Below the pieces are notes generated by a model. That model saw nothing but the letters and a program-made list of their open reading frames with translations, had not been told where the DNA came from and did no database searches. Positions 1 to 16,931 of a stretch of 64,000 nt of DNA are shown in pieces. Location of the stretch: positions 6,824,228 through 6,888,227 of the forward strand of contig OX439129.1 in the NCBI GenBank assembly GCA_949318235.1, written 5' to 3'. The DNA is from Ecdyonurus torrentis. Lineage: Eukaryota; Arthropoda; Insecta; Ephemeroptera; Heptageniidae. Each line of letters starts with the position of its first letter. Within the stretch, counting starts at the first letter, position 1. The translations under genes were made by a program, and so were the position numbers.

Positions 1-57
1 ATGAAGTGACAAATACAATTTGTAGATAGGTTTTTTATTATCTTTATATATAGTGAG

Positions 58-115
<58 letters not shown>

Positions 116-752
116 AGGGAAGATGTTTAGTTCTACATGATTGTAAGAATCGTATCTTGTTTTGTAACAAATCATCAAAGCGACTTGCACTCTCAATTTA
201 TCAAAAGAAATAGAATGTAAAAACTCACAAAAATACAAGACTTTTTTTTTCTTTTCTGAGTGAATGTTCTCTCACACCTCGATTGTTTTCATGAGGAAAA
301 AACATACAAAAGACAAGGACTAGAGAAGGACGAGAGAGAGACAGAGAGAGAGAGAGAGAGATGACTTTGTTTTTTAACATTTCTTGTGTTTGTACCGAAA
401 AAAAACATTCAAAAAAAAAACTTTTTTTTTTCACATTTAATGTAATGTCACACTCATTAAGACTTTTTTTCCCCGTCTCTTAAATGACTCAAATTTTAAT
501 TAAAAATACAAACTGTATAATTGTTATTACTAGCAATAATTGTGTGTATATTTCTTTTTTATTTTATGTGGATTCTTTAAGGATACATTACGTTTCGTAT
601 AAGCTAAATAAAAAATAAGAGAGAGAGAGAAAAAAAAAACAGAAAAATTTCTGAAAGCTGAGCAATTAGTGAGGTTACTGTAAATTAAAAACACAAGAAA
701 TTAAAAACAGAAAAAAAGGAGAAAAATCTTCAAGCCCTATATAGAGACCAAC

Positions 753-824
<72 letters not shown>

Positions 825-1356
825 TATCTTTTGTACTATCCTGAAGTTTAAAGTTAATTTTTTGACCTTGCTTTGCATTTCAATAAATAAATACAAGTTT
901 GCAGACGAGGTTCAAATTATATTTCATTTTAAGGACCATTTGAGTCAAATGTTGAATAAATTTTTATTAGAATTCATTTGCTGGGTACGGTGAACTTTAT
1001 TCTATTATTTAAAATACAGTATATATACCTGAATAATTACTTTTTACATTTAATTATTATTGAACAATTATGAAAATTGCGTAAACATACATTAGAATAT
1101 CAATCATATTTACCCAACAATGTTTAAGATTGTATATTCATAATATGTATTGTACAGTATATTAGTCAATTTATAAACAAATGCTGTGTAAAAAATATTT
1201 TATTAATTTTTATAAATTAAAAACAAAAAAGTTTCCAATTTGACGGAAATTGGTGGTAAATTTTAAATATTTACATTTACACGTTATCTTGAAACTGTAA
1301 TAACTTGAAAATTTGATCGTGTTTGCCATAACTAAACTTTTAAGTCACATTTCATC
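1..1356. other. AT-rich spacer with GA/CT microsatellites
   Basis: No gene seen. The stretch holds (GA)n at about 61-113, a shorter GA tract at 331-361 and (CT)n at about 753-821. The rest is low-complexity AT-rich DNA with short poly-A and poly-T runs. Apparent reading frames here are Leu-Ser or Glu-Arg translations of the microsatellites. Confidence 0.8.
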
Positions 1357-1702
1357 TTAAAGCGACTCTCCAGATCAGACATGTACTTTTATTTTATTAA
1401 ACACTTCATGGGATTCCCAAAAATACAATTATTTTGTCCAAGAACCCAATCGTGACGCTTTAAATACTCGTATATAAGAAAAATTTCAACTTGTGCAACC
1501 CGCAACACTTTTTCTATTGAACATCACTAGTCATGACGTCAGAAATAGTGCATGCATGTGTTTTTGCCTACTTTACAATTTTGCGAGCTCTTTTATAGAG
1601 TTATGTTTGGGTAATAATGAAATTCGATAATGTTACTGAGTGTCCCATTTTGTATTAATTTAAATAAAAGTTTATGTCGTTAGTTCCGGAGAGTAGCTTT
1701 AT
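1357..1702 (+). mobile_element. MITE family B-prime, copy 1 (TTAA-type)
   Basis: The element starts TTAAAGCGACTCTCCAGA and ends with the inverted counterpart, CCGGAGAGTAGCTTTA, near 1702. It shares blocks with family B in the same order: a cacttcatgggatt block, a TGCAACCCGCA block, TGACGTCA at 1534-1541, and a ctttacaattttgcgagctc block. A second copy in the opposite orientation lies at about 54987-55325. No coding capacity is visible, so it is a non-autonomous DNA transposon. The TTAA target suggests piggyBac-type mobilisation, but that is inference. Confidence 0.75.
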
Positions 1703-2891
1703 ATTAATTTTGTATTTCTTGACCGTTCAGTTTGTAAGATATCAGCCGGTCACCTATTCTCTTCAACGATTTTGCAGGTACGATAGGACTTGAATGACTT
1801 TTTAAAATTTCGCGTGTCATTTGTTCAATGTTAAAAGATAGGGAATTGCGCCAAAAAATTGACAATCGATATTAGCGTACCTATAGAATCATTGATTGTC
1901 TTAACTTGTAAGTTTTATTAACTCCATGAGTGTAGAGAACAATATTATTGTATACATTATTACCTGTCAATACAATAATGTTAACTTTGATTATAATCTG
2001 AACAATATGAATATTTGAATTTGACTCAAAAACATCTATAGTTCAGTATTAGATGCTTTGTCCTACTATGAATGTAAAACGTATGTTAGTGTGTAGTGTG
2101 TACACTATAAGCATTGAGATTTTATGTTAAAACATGGCTAACAAAGCAATAAAATACACGCAATAATAAATTGATATACGTCGCCAGTAAATGTAAATAT
2201 ATTGCGAACGTTACTAATATTTCACAAAAGTTGATATTTCAAAATAACCACCATGTGACGTCGTTATGCTTATTAATTAATAGTTTGCGGATATTTTGTA
2301 TCCGCTCAAGTGGAACTAGAGGTCAGAGGGTACTTAAAAAGAGCTCTCAATTAGGAAGGCTACAAAAAAATTAAGGTGTAATTTTATTTAATTTTCTAAA
2401 ACAGAACTTTTTCCTGTATCGAGTGATATGTGAATTTCTAACTTTTGAGTTCATTAAGTATTTTTAATTAATTTTTAAAAATTAAACAATTATGTCAGAG
2501 GCTGCGACTTATGCATGTGGACATAGGACAAAGTTGTAGCCTGTGACGTCATTTCGCAACTCTCAAAAAGTGCTATGATGGGAAGATGAAGTGCAAGATG
2601 GGGAGAAGTTTGCTCCGAAATTTTCCGGTGGATGTCAATTTCTTATCATATCTTATTTGTTATCCCTTTAATCTTAATAATCCTATCTGTACGTCTATTG
2701 CCTTTATTTTCCACTAATTTGTGTCAATGCCAGGCACTGGCTGAATTGTCATTTCATCCATTTTATAGACACCCCCACCACGTGGAGTGTGTGCAGAAGA
2801 GAATGAATAGGAATGTGAAATGTTACACCTCGGGACGGTACGGCTGCCCTGCAATATCGGACGTGGACGTGTTCAGCTCGCATTCCTATAC
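1703..2891. other. AT-rich spacer, unrecognised
   Basis: Mostly non-repetitive AT-rich sequence with no repeat family I can match within the window. A TGACGTCA occurs at 2544-2551 outside any recognised element. The GC content rises after about 2720, in the segment covered by the weak exon candidate. Confidence 0.6.
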
Positions 2892-2925
2892 TCGACTCAA
2901 AAAACCTGAGTTACCTGCAGTTTGA
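2632..2925 (+). CDS. Possible small secreted protein or exon (weak candidate)
   Basis: A 97-codon ATG frame in one of the few segments with balanced base composition. Residues 1 to about 33 are hydrophobic (LFVIPLILIILSV core), like a signal peptide or membrane segment. The rest has five cysteines, in CQC, VECV, VKCY and YGCP contexts. The last residues (about 88 on) run into the left inverted repeat of the small palindrome at 2892-3027, so the natural end is doubtful. It could instead be part of a spliced exon starting near the AG at 2732. I do not recognise a family, and a chance frame is quite possible. Confidence 0.2.
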   Translation: MSISYHILFVIPLILIILSVRLLPLFSTNLCQCQALAELSFHPFYRHPHHVECVQKRMNRNVKCYTSGRYGCPAISDVDVFSSHSYTRLKKPELPAV

Positions 2926-3027
2926 CCTTTTACGGTATCGCCCAGCCGCCCCCCTTCTCCTCAAATGTGACAATGAGCGATACTTTAGGCATGCTCGATT
3001 TAAATCGACTGAGGTTTTTTGAGTCGA
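2892..3027. mobile_element. Small inverted-repeat element (MITE candidate)
   Basis: The arms CGACTCAAAAAACCTGAG (about 2893-2910) and CTGAGGTTTTTTGAGTCG (about 3009-3026) are inverted repeats with one mismatch around a roughly 100 bp C-rich centre. No target duplication is clear, and no second copy was found in the window. It could be a very short MITE or a local palindrome. Confidence 0.45.
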
Positions 3028-3884
3028 ATTTAATTGCTACATAATCAAATTAGCCTTACATCCAGATAGACCTCAGGTTTACATCTCGAGGAAGTACTGA
3101 AATGTCATCAATAACTTTCAATGCATTATTTTTATGGAAAAACTGGCAACATGGCAATAACACAGATAATAGGTATTAGGGGAACATGTAGAGCTCAAAT
3201 AAAAGAGAGGAGAACGGGAATACAGTGTTGCAATTCATTCTATTGTCATGAAAGTTTTTGATTGCCGTTAGGTACATAACGGTTACTTGGCTTTACGACG
3301 ATTGATATTGTGTTAACATTTTTAGAGTTGTGGTACATTCTGCTCACCATATGAACGGAAAAAAAAATCTTTGATAAATAAATATGATGGGGGGAGAGAG
3401 AGAGAGAGAATTTGTTGGAACACTCCACTAAAAATAATTCTATTAAAATTACATATCCTAGTTTAATGATATACATTCATTTATTGCTTATAATTAATAA
3501 ATATCTATATGCATTAATTATAAATCAGGAATGATATAATGTAATGCTAAATTGTAATATGAAATTTAATGAAATAGATACTAAAAACTTTGTACATTGC
3601 ATAGCTTGATATGCAACTGTATTTTGTTGAAGATATGAGTGGTTCTAATTACGTTAGAGTATACATATAATAATGCATAATTGTAGCTTATATACTCGTA
3701 TAATTGTTATTAATTATTATGCATACATTCCAGATGTAATTACTTTCAATATGATAAATGTCATAATTAACTTAATACTTCATGCTGTATCGGAGGAGAG
3801 TTTGATATTGAGTAAACCATTATAAAGTCGAACTTTTACAGAAGAACGGACAATAATTATCAAACAACCGTGATATATTCATAA

Positions 3885-4095
<211 letters not shown>

Positions 4096-4400
4096 GTATT
4101 TTTTCTTTTCTATAACATGTATTTTGGTAAATAAATGTTTGAGTATCAAATTGAAATCATTTTAATATTTTGTTTATAATTAAACTTATCTATAACATAT
4201 TCTAATTATTATGTTTCTGTTTAAATTCAAATATTTAGCACAGTTATAATTTTTGCCTTGCGTGCATGCTTTATTTTATTTTACTATAGTCCCCAAATCT
4301 GTGAATACTTTATTTTAATAAGATTTAAATAAAAACTTTTTTTTAAACTATTTTCTTTTCTAGACTATTAAAGTTTTAGTGACAATCAATGAATAAAAAG

Positions 4401-4403
<3 letters not shown>

Positions 4404-4471
<68 letters not shown>
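4404..4471. repeat. (GA)n microsatellite
   Basis: About 33 perfect GA units between unique AT-rich flanks. On the minus strand it reads as a Leu-Ser repeat, which is not a gene. Confidence 0.95.
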
Positions 4472-4472
<1 letters not shown>

Positions 4473-4915
4473 GACTCGTCTTTAAAATAATTTTGTTGAA
4501 AAGGAGATGGTAATGAAAGCAAATTAGGAAGTGAATTTCTTGGCAAATATCAATTAAAACGAGTGTTCTTTTCATTGGGAGTCCTCATTTAACATGCTTC
4601 TAATGACTCTCACCCTTGCTTGCTCTCCCTTTTCCTTTATCTTTCAGTATAATACTGCAAGAAAATTATTAAATTAAAAAAAAAACATACTTTTGATATA
4701 TATAATGAGGGAATTTATATAGATTATAATATATTATATATAATATAACAATCATGTGGAATTCTAAAAGTAAATTTCAGATGAAAATAATTTACATGGG
4801 GGACTTAAAAATTATTTTAGTATGTTTTGTGGAGTTGACATCGAAATTTAAAAATTAAAATTAACTTCAGAAGTTGTGATTGGTTTCGCATTGAAATTTT
4901 TCGTTTTAAAGCTTG

Positions 4916-5191
4916 TACACAGTTTTACAATGCTTTAAATGATGTATAAAAATGGTTATTTTGTCAATAAACGTTTAAATTATAACGATATAAGCGTAAA
5001 TGACGTCACAAGAATTTAAATCACAATAAAATAAACGTCAAAATTAGCCGTTGGAAACCTACATTCAAATTGTTTGTACTAAACGCTTGTGACGTCAATC
5101 ACGTTTTTATCTTTACGATTTCAACGCTTAGTGACGTCACAAGTGGGTCCAAGTGGATTACATGTAGATTTGCAACGGCTAATTTTGATGT
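4916..5191. mobile_element. MITE family F, copy 1 (palindromic, CRE-rich)
   Basis: The left end, TACACAGTTTTACAATGC at 4916, matches copy 2 at 52590. TGACGTCA occurs three times, at 5001, 5090 and 5132. An inner inverted repeat pairs cgtcaaaattagccgttg (about 5036-5053) with caacggctaattttgatg (about 5173-5190). The right terminal repeat of copy 2 is missing, so this copy is rearranged or truncated on the right. A family E element follows 12 bp later. Confidence 0.65.
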
Positions 5192-5202
5192 CTATATTAA
5201 AG

Positions 5203-5372
5203 GTATTGACTGATAAAGGAACAACTGTTTTGAAGCCGACTATAAGCAATTTTGCTCATATCCGCTTCCGTTTCGACTTACTGCGCATGCGTAGTAAGGA
5301 GAAACGGAAGCAGATGTGACCGAAATCGCTTATAGTCGGCCTCAAAACCATTGTTCCTTTACTAGTCAATAA
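5203..5372. mobile_element. MITE family E, copy 1 (170 bp palindrome)
   Basis: The arms run TATTGACTGATAAAGGAAC inward through a ttttgaagccgactataagc block and a tccgcttccgtttcg block. They are mirrored by the right arm, which ends GTTCCTTTACTAGTCAATA. The centre is the palindrome CTGCGCATGCGTAG. Nearly the whole element is arm, so it would fold into one hairpin. Copy 2 is at 20454-20621. No coding capacity. Confidence 0.8.
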
Positions 5373-5544
5373 AGAACATTACATCTCGGCTTTAAGAATA
5401 TCTTTTTACCGCTCCTTCACATTTATTTGTTATTTTTTTATAATAATAATAATAGTAAATAAAAATTCAATGTAATGTCATTGCGTAATAATTAGATCAT
5501 GTTTTTTTAACCAATCAAATCTCCTCAAAGTTGACTTAGAGTTC

Positions 5545-5580
<36 letters not shown>

Positions 5581-6197
5581 CTTTGCAGAACACACAAAAT
5601 AATAAAATACATAATTATCTTGCTTACAAAATTTTATTTAAGATTAAAAAAAAAAAAAGTTGAAGTTAGTGTCCTGGTTTGATGTTGGTGCATATATGTG
5701 TAGGCTCATACAGAGGCTCATATACAGAGTGTCCCCAAGTGACAAAATAAGTACACGTCATAAACACAGCATAACACTCTTGAGTAAATTTTTATTTTTA
5801 TTTGCTTGTTTTAAAATTTGTTTCATTTTTATCAAGGGACTTTTAAAGCTGAAAAAAAAAAAAAACTTGAAGATATTGTGAAACATAAGAATGCAAATTT
5901 AACAACATAAAAAAATTTTAACATACATCCGAGGCAAGGCAATTTCAAATTTAAATAATTTCTTTATTTAGCAGTTTTAGGTTAAATTAAGAAACTTCAA
6001 ATATTCTGAATTTTCACTTCGTATTAATTATTTTTATGATAATAACCAACAAATTAAAGAAGAAGAAATTTGTTTCCGTTCATGAAAGAAAAAAAAAAAG
6101 TCCCATATTTTATTCAAATATATAAGAATTTTTTATGACAATTGAGAATAGTTTACTCTGCTTATTACTTAAAAAGACTCAAATTTGATCCCAATCA
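5373..6197. other. AT-rich spacer
   Basis: No gene or recognised element. It includes a 32-base poly-T at about 5547-5578 and two shorter poly-A runs (5646-5658, 5852-5865). Confidence 0.7.
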
Positions 6198-6540
6198 TTA
6201 AAGGAATAGACCAGAGAAAAACATAAACATTTATATCACAAAACACTTGATGGGATTTACATAAATAGTATTAGTTTGTCTCAAAACCCAACTGTAGCCC
6301 CGTAGCAGTGATAAGAAATTTCGATTTATGCAACCCGCACAACATTTTCATACTAATTTTTGCATGTTTCTGACGTCATAGACATGAATTTTCACGCCAA
6401 TTGCATACTTTACAGTTTTTTCACGATCTCTCGTGGGGCTACATTAACATTCTGGTAAAAACTGTCATCAGTTTTGAAGATCCCATTTCGTGTTTATTCA
6501 GTAAAAAGCACATGTTGTTTTATGTGGTCTATGGCTTTAA
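6198..6540 (+). mobile_element. MITE family B, copy 1
   Basis: Bounded by TTAA on both sides, with terminal inverted repeats TTAAAGGAATAGACCA and TGGTCTATGGCTTTAA. Internal order: cacttgatgggatttac block, tttgtctcaaaacccaact block, TGCAACCCGCACAACATTTT, TGACGTCA at 6371-6378, ctctcgtggggctacatt block, gttttgaagatcccatttc block. Copies at 9366, 10629, 28722 and 55954 keep the same order. No coding capacity, so it is a non-autonomous TTAA-site DNA transposon. Confidence 0.9.
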
Positions 6541-6553
6541 AAATTTCAGTTGT

Positions 6554-6753
6554 GCACAGAAAGAATAAATGACGTAATTTATGTTGTATTAATGTCATTA
6601 TAGCATAAATGATGCTAAATTAGATAAATATAAATAATTATGCTACGCAACATAATAATTATGCTATAAAATAAAGTTATTATGCAGTATAGCATAACTT
6701 ATGCCTTAGTGAAATTTGTTTTGCTGAAAATGGCCTAGCATAATTATTACGTG
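6554..6753 (-). mobile_element. MITE family H, copy 1
   Basis: About 200 bp. It begins with a degraded CACGGAAAGAATAAAT-like end and ends GCTAGCATAATTATTACG-like (here cctagcataattattacg). The interior is built of repeated GCATAA and TTATGC motifs, so it is internally palindromic. It starts only 13 bp after family B copy 1. Confidence 0.75.
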
Positions 6754-9365
<2,612 letters not shown>

Positions 9366-9678
9366 GTAAAGGAATAGACCAAAAGAAAACATTAGCATAT
9401 ATTTACACAAAACACTTGAAGTGACTTACATAAATAACACCAGTTTGTGCCGTATCAGAGATAAGAAATTTTAAACTTATGCAACCCGCTTAACATTTTA
9501 TGCTAATTTTTGCATGTTTCTGATGTCAGAAACAAGAAGAGGCACTAAAATGGTTTACTTTACTTTTTTTTCACGCTCTCTTGTGGGGCTAAATATATAC
9601 TGGTAAAAATTGTCATCAGTTTTGAAGATCTCGTTTATTGTTTTTAATTATTAAAAAGCACGTGGTCTATGGCTTTAA
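9366..9678 (+). mobile_element. MITE family B, copy 2
   Basis: Same block order as copy 1 but more diverged. The left TTAA has decayed to gtaa, and the CRE has mutated to TGATGTCA near 9521. The right end, GGTCTATGGCTTTAA, shares its TTAA with the left end of the family C element that follows, so one of the two inserted exactly at the other's border. Confidence 0.8.
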
Positions 9679-10065
9679 AGCCCTTGGAAACTTACTTTTT
9701 ATCATTTAGAATACTAAATTGATAATTAGCATACCTTATTATCCATAAATTAGACACCAACACGTTGATTTTGTATTTATTTTCATTTTGGCGGTTGAAA
9801 TAACACGTTTCTGACGTCACAATGTACCGGTGACTGTGATTCACTGATGAGTCAGCCAATCACAGTTACCAGTCTGATCACGTGATAAGTCAACCAATAA
9901 CAGTTAACGACACACTGTGACGTCAGAAACGTATTATTTCAACCGTCAAAATGAAAATAAATATAAAATCAACTTGTTAATGTCTAATTCATGGATAATA
10001 AGGTATAGTAATTATCAATCTAGTATTTTAAATGATAAAAAACAATAAGTTTACAAGGGCTTTAA
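9675..10065. mobile_element. MITE family C, copy 1 (palindromic, TTAA)
   Basis: Terminal repeats TTAAAGCCCTTGGAAACTTA and the mirrored ACAAGGGCTTTAA. Long arms contain a block of attagacaccaacacgttga and end inward with TGACGTCA at 9812-9819 and 9918-9925. The divergent centre carries GCCAATCACAG. Copies at 16530 and 44082 have nearly identical arms but different centres. No reading frame of note. TTAA target specificity is seen directly at all three copies. Confidence 0.9.
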
Positions 10066-10628
10066 AAAATTAAAAAAAGACCATTGTTATAGTATTGCTA
10101 TTTACTGCTGAAGGCTAATGAATTATTCTTTGTATATTATTACAAGCTTATACAACAAAATATATATTATGTAACTATTGCTCTGCTATGGAGAATCGTA
10201 TTTAATTACATTAGATTCCTTCATGAATAGATAATTCAGTGAATATAAAAAAAAAGTTTAAAAAGATCGAAAAGTTTTGAGTTGTGCTTGACTTGAAATA
10301 CAAAAGTTTTATCTGTAATTTAATCATCAGTCCCATCTGCATGTGGTCTTTTTCTTACATACATTTGCTTTTACATCTTCTTATGTATAACACTTTTTAC
10401 TTTTCACATTTTCTTTTTACGTATATATTTGAAACTAGATATCAAAATATAACTTGTCTATTAATTTAATTAAAATCTATAAACTTCCTAACTGTTGCAT
10501 CATGATTTTGAATATACCTTTTAGGTGAAATAAATTATAAGAATTTACTTTGAATTTGAACTTTCATATATTTTAATGTTTATATTTGATACTTTATATT
10601 TAATATTTGTATTTTTTTTAATACAACG
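10066..10628. other. AT-rich spacer
   Basis: No gene, repeat family or strong structure seen between the family C and family B elements. Confidence 0.6.
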
Positions 10629-10974
10629 TTAAAGGCATACACCGCACATAAAACAACATTATGCTTTTTTATGAGTAAACACGAAATGGGATCTTCAAAA
10701 CTGATGACAATTTTTACCAGAATGTTAATATAGCCCCACGAGAGAGCGTGAAAATATTGTAAAGTATGCAATTTGCATGACTTTTCATGTTTATGACGTC
10801 AGAAACACGCAAAAATTATTAAAAAATGTTGTGCGGGTTGCATTAATAGACATTTTCTTATCACTGCTCCGGAGCTACAGTTGGGTTTTGAGACAAACTA
10901 AAGTTATTTATGTAAATCCCATCAAGTGTTTTGGGATATAAATTCTTATGTTTTCTTCTGGTCAATTACTTTAA
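10629..10974 (-). mobile_element. MITE family B, copy 3
   Basis: Opposite orientation to copies 1 and 2. TTAA at both ends (10629-10632 and 10971-10974). It has CRE TGACGTCA at 10794-10801 and the conserved cccacgagagagcgtgaaa block. Non-coding, non-autonomous. Confidence 0.9.
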
Positions 10975-11020
10975 GAAATTTTTATTCAAATTAAAATTTT
11001 GACATAATTGTCATCAATGT

Positions 11021-11235
11021 ACATGAAAGCATAAATTACGTAATTTATTCCGGATTTATGTCATTATAGAATAAATTATGTTAAATTAGAACAACATAAA
11101 TATTTATGTTATATACAACATAATAATTTATGCTTTCTAAAGTACTTATTATACACTATAGCATAGATTGTGCTGTATTGAACAAATTGTGCTGAAAATG
11201 AGCTAGCATAATTATTACGTATTTATTTTTATCCT
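11021..11235 (-). mobile_element. MITE family H, copy 2
   Basis: Starts gaaagcataaattacgtaat, passes through GCATAA-rich palindromic sequence, and ends gctagcataattattacgta before tttttatcctt. It lies 47 bp from family B copy 3, repeating the B-next-to-H arrangement seen at 6.2-6.8 kb and 55.9-56.5 kb. Confidence 0.75.
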
Positions 11236-13415
<2,180 letters not shown>

Positions 13416-13651
13416 TAGTGCTGACAAATTCCGGATCGGGGGGGGGGGGGGGGGGGGGGCACAAAAATAAGCTTAAATCAAGTTAATATTTACCCAATTA
13501 TCCGGATATTTGATTTAGATTACTTTGATCCGGATCTGAGAAACGGTTAAAAATTACCAGAATATAATTTTCCGTGATCCAGATACACATTCAGATAACG
13601 GATAATTTTTCATCCAGATTTGAAAATCCGGGTAACTTTTTGACAGTCCTA
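13416..13651. mobile_element. Probable short hAT-like MITE with poly-G insert
   Basis: The ends TAGTGCTGACAAA and TTTGACAGTCCTA are imperfect inverted repeats typical in form of hAT elements. They are followed inward by TCCGGAT and ATCCGG motifs repeated several times. The flanks share TCTGTA on both sides, compatible with a decayed 8-bp target duplication. A 22-base run of G lies at 13438-13459 inside the left end. Family assignment rests only on these ends. Confidence 0.5.
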
Positions 13652-14554
13652 ATCTGTACACATGATTGTGACAATAAATTGTACACTGTAAATACTGTAC
13701 AGTGACGTATCTTACAAATTACAAATTTACCGTATGTTTTTGAATGGTAAAATAATATGGTATCAAAATCATGTGTATATGCAATACAATTACATTAATG
13801 CAATCAGCAAACAAATTTACAAAACAGCTAGAAATAAAGTTCGTCTCTCCATGCTCCAGACTCAGAATCTCTAATCTTATAATTGTTTGCATAAACAAAT
13901 ATTTAAATTTCCAGCTACTCCTTGATATCTATATGTAATTGCATCATCAATCATAATTCAATTGAACCAGAAAGTAAAGTATATTTGCCAATGTGAAGTT
14001 TAAAGAACATGACATTGTTACTCTACAGTTTTAATGTCCATGAAATATATAGTTAAAAAGGCGTCATGGACTATTTTCCAATGTAATAATAATAATATAA
14101 AGGAAATTTTGCAATAGTAAAAAAATTAAAATTTGATGTGAGATTCTCAACAACTATTATAATAACCTCACTACAAAAAGTAATTAAGTTATACTTTTTT
14201 AAAAAAGTGATTACAAAATAAGTTAGCTTTACCGAATCATTTTTTGAACAAATTCAATACATAAAAATTTATTTTCTTTTATGCAATTTTAAATGTAGTC
14301 ACTAAAAATGTTTGTTATTCTGTAAGAAAGTAATTATTGTAATAATTTGTAATAGATTTCTATAACATGATATTATGATTTCTTGTTTCAATATTATGGA
14401 CTAAATGTTATGGCTAAGATTCGAGTAATATAACTGTTAATTAGTTCTGAATGTACACAATAAACTTTATTATCAAGTTCATCTCATCCATATTGTATTA
14501 CATTTAGCAAGCTTGTTATTCGTATATATATAAACATTAATCTGTGCCTATCAG

Positions 14555-14725
14555 GGCAAAGAGAACGACATTTTGAGGAGACACGAAGGAAACGCCAAGT
14601 CAGGAAGCTCCAGAGAAACATCTCCGGTGTCGCAGCAAAACATTTATTTACTTTGCCGCAGTAAAAAGCAAAAGTATTATTACCTCAACCTAGCTGGCTT
14701 GCCGTGCTGCTTGCTCCCTTTATGA
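14555..14725 (+). CDS. Possible exon (weak candidate, no ATG)
   Basis: A GC-balanced island in AT-rich surroundings. After an acceptor-like TGTGCCTATCAG, an open frame runs from 14555 to a TGA at 14723-14725. It reads GKENDILRRHEGNAKSGSSR followed by ETSPVSQQ, a composition rich in charged residues and Ser that looks protein-like rather than random AT translation. A donor-like GTAAAA at 14661 would cut it to a 106 nt internal exon (14555-14660). No domain recognised. If real, the window is mostly intron of one gene on the plus strand. Confidence 0.25.
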   Translation, partial: GKENDILRRHEGNAKSGSSRETSPVSQQNIYLLCRSKKQKYYYLNLAGLPCCLLPL

Positions 14726-15469
14726 CTTGTTACAGATCTATCTCCACTTTTTCTTTTCTTTCTTACACAGTTTTGTGTGCCAATGTGTTACACGGGAAGA
14801 TAGAAAAGTTCTCACGTAATAAAACTTGATAAAATAAACATTTATAGTCGAATAAAGGAGATCAAAGTAATTATTTTTTTTTCCATATTCTAAGAGGACA
14901 CATTGCTCTGATTCCTTTATTGTATTCTGATTGTAACTGATTCTGATAAAATCGATATAATATGCAAATTTGTAATTTTTTAATCTATTAATTATTTTTT
15001 TAAAAAAATTGAAAGTCTTGAAATGACGTCACGGGCGTAGGCCTTTTTCAAATGCGCACATGCATAACTTTTGAAACCCATTATTTAATTTTTTTAATAA
15101 TTTATTAAAAATATTTAATTAACTCAAAAATTAGAAATTTTAATATTAATCGATTCAGGATAACGTCCTCTATTAGAATATGAAATGAAATAACACACTA
15201 AAATATTTTTAGTGTTTCTTGTTGCAAGAAATTCTCATATAGAAATTATTTATTTTTCAAAATAATAAAATTCATTGAAATTTTCTTAAACATTGAGATA
15301 AATTATAAGTCATAATATCGAGTAACTTATAAATGTCTTCCAAATAGACTGTTTTGATTTTTGGTGTATAAAGTTTTCTACAGTTCTCCAGGTCAATACT
15401 GGAACTTTACTTATTTTATAAACAAGTACTCGACTTTATTCTTATCCCATGCAAATTATTTTACCGAAT

Positions 15470-15653
<184 letters not shown>

Positions 15654-16529
15654 TCTCTTACAGCCTGGTTGCATTGAGCAAATTTAAATATGCAATATGA
15701 TTTTTATTGATTAATTATAAATGATTGAATCAATGATTTTGCAATTGAATTTTATTTTATGCAATCCAATTAATTGCACATTAAATCAAAATAAATTAAA
15801 CAACCAATTATAACAGGAAAAATAGTATAATTATTTTCTCAAGCTAGCATAAACAATTTTAAAATTGTATGTTCATTTTCATTGCGAATTTATTATAATT
15901 TTAACCAGAGTATAGCATTAAAGCTCACCAATTTAGTTGATCAATATTTTAGGTATGTATTTATTTAATACAATCACACGTATATAAATAAAATAGTAAA
16001 TAACTATAGTATTGAAATTTTAAACAATACTACACAATAATATTTAAAACAATAATGTAATAATAATATATATAGACAAAAAAAACGACAGCTATATTTA
16101 TTTTTGTTTTTATTTAATAGACAAAAAAAATAGTTTGAATATTATAGACAAATTGACAGTCCAGCGTATTCAATCAATCATTCAGTCAATGTATTTTCCA
16201 ATACACAATAAGTTTACATTATTATTATTTAGTTTTAAATAATAATAATAATAATATAAAAAACAACATATTGTATAGTGAGCATTGATTTTATTGCAGA
16301 ATATACAATTGAGTATAATGTATAATATTACAATACAGTCAATCTGTATTTGTAGCAATTGTAAACACACGGAGAGAATTCATCCCTGTTCAATTGGATT
16401 TCATGAAGAATTTTTACCAAGAAGAAAAAAAGAAAAAAAAAAGTAAAACAAATAAATAAAACAGGTAAGTATCATGACGTCATTATACCTTTCGGTGTAG
16501 ACCAGGATTAAATATTTTCAGTATGGGCT

Positions 16530-16931
16530 TTAAAGCCCTTGTCAACTTACTTTTTTATCATTTAGAATACTAGATTGATAATTACCATACCTTAATATCC
16601 ATGAATTAGACACCAACACGTTGATTTTGTATTTATTTTCTTTTATTTTCCTTTTTGCGGTTATATCACGTATCTGACGTCACAATGTACAGATGGGGCC
16701 GTGATAGGGGTAAAGAACTTGAGGGAGGGGCTTAAATTTATCACGTGACCAGAGCGGTGAATGTGATTGGCGGCGGTACATTGTGACGTCAGATACGTGA
16801 TATAACCGCAAAAAGGAAAATAAAATAAATACAAAATCAACGTGATGGTGTCTAATTCATGTATATTAAGGTATGGTAATTATCAGTCTAGTATTCTAAA
16901 TGATAAAAAAGTAAGTTGACAAGGGCTTTAA
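16530..16931. mobile_element. MITE family C, copy 2
   Basis: TTAAAGCCCTTGTCAACTTA at the left and the mirrored TAAGTTGACAAGGGCTTTAA at the right. TGACGTCA occurs at 16675 and 16784, symmetric about the centre, which carries TGTGATTGGC and CACGTGAC. The arms match copies 1 and 3 closely. The centre of this copy (ccgtgataggggtaaagaac) matches copy 3 in reverse orientation, so the elements fold back on themselves. Confidence 0.9.

Noticed and set aside
10580..10771. Frame starting MHTLQYFHALSWGYIN, repeated near 28598-28861
   Set aside because: Both come from the same stretch of MITE family B copies 3 and 4; the frame is not kept in other copies.
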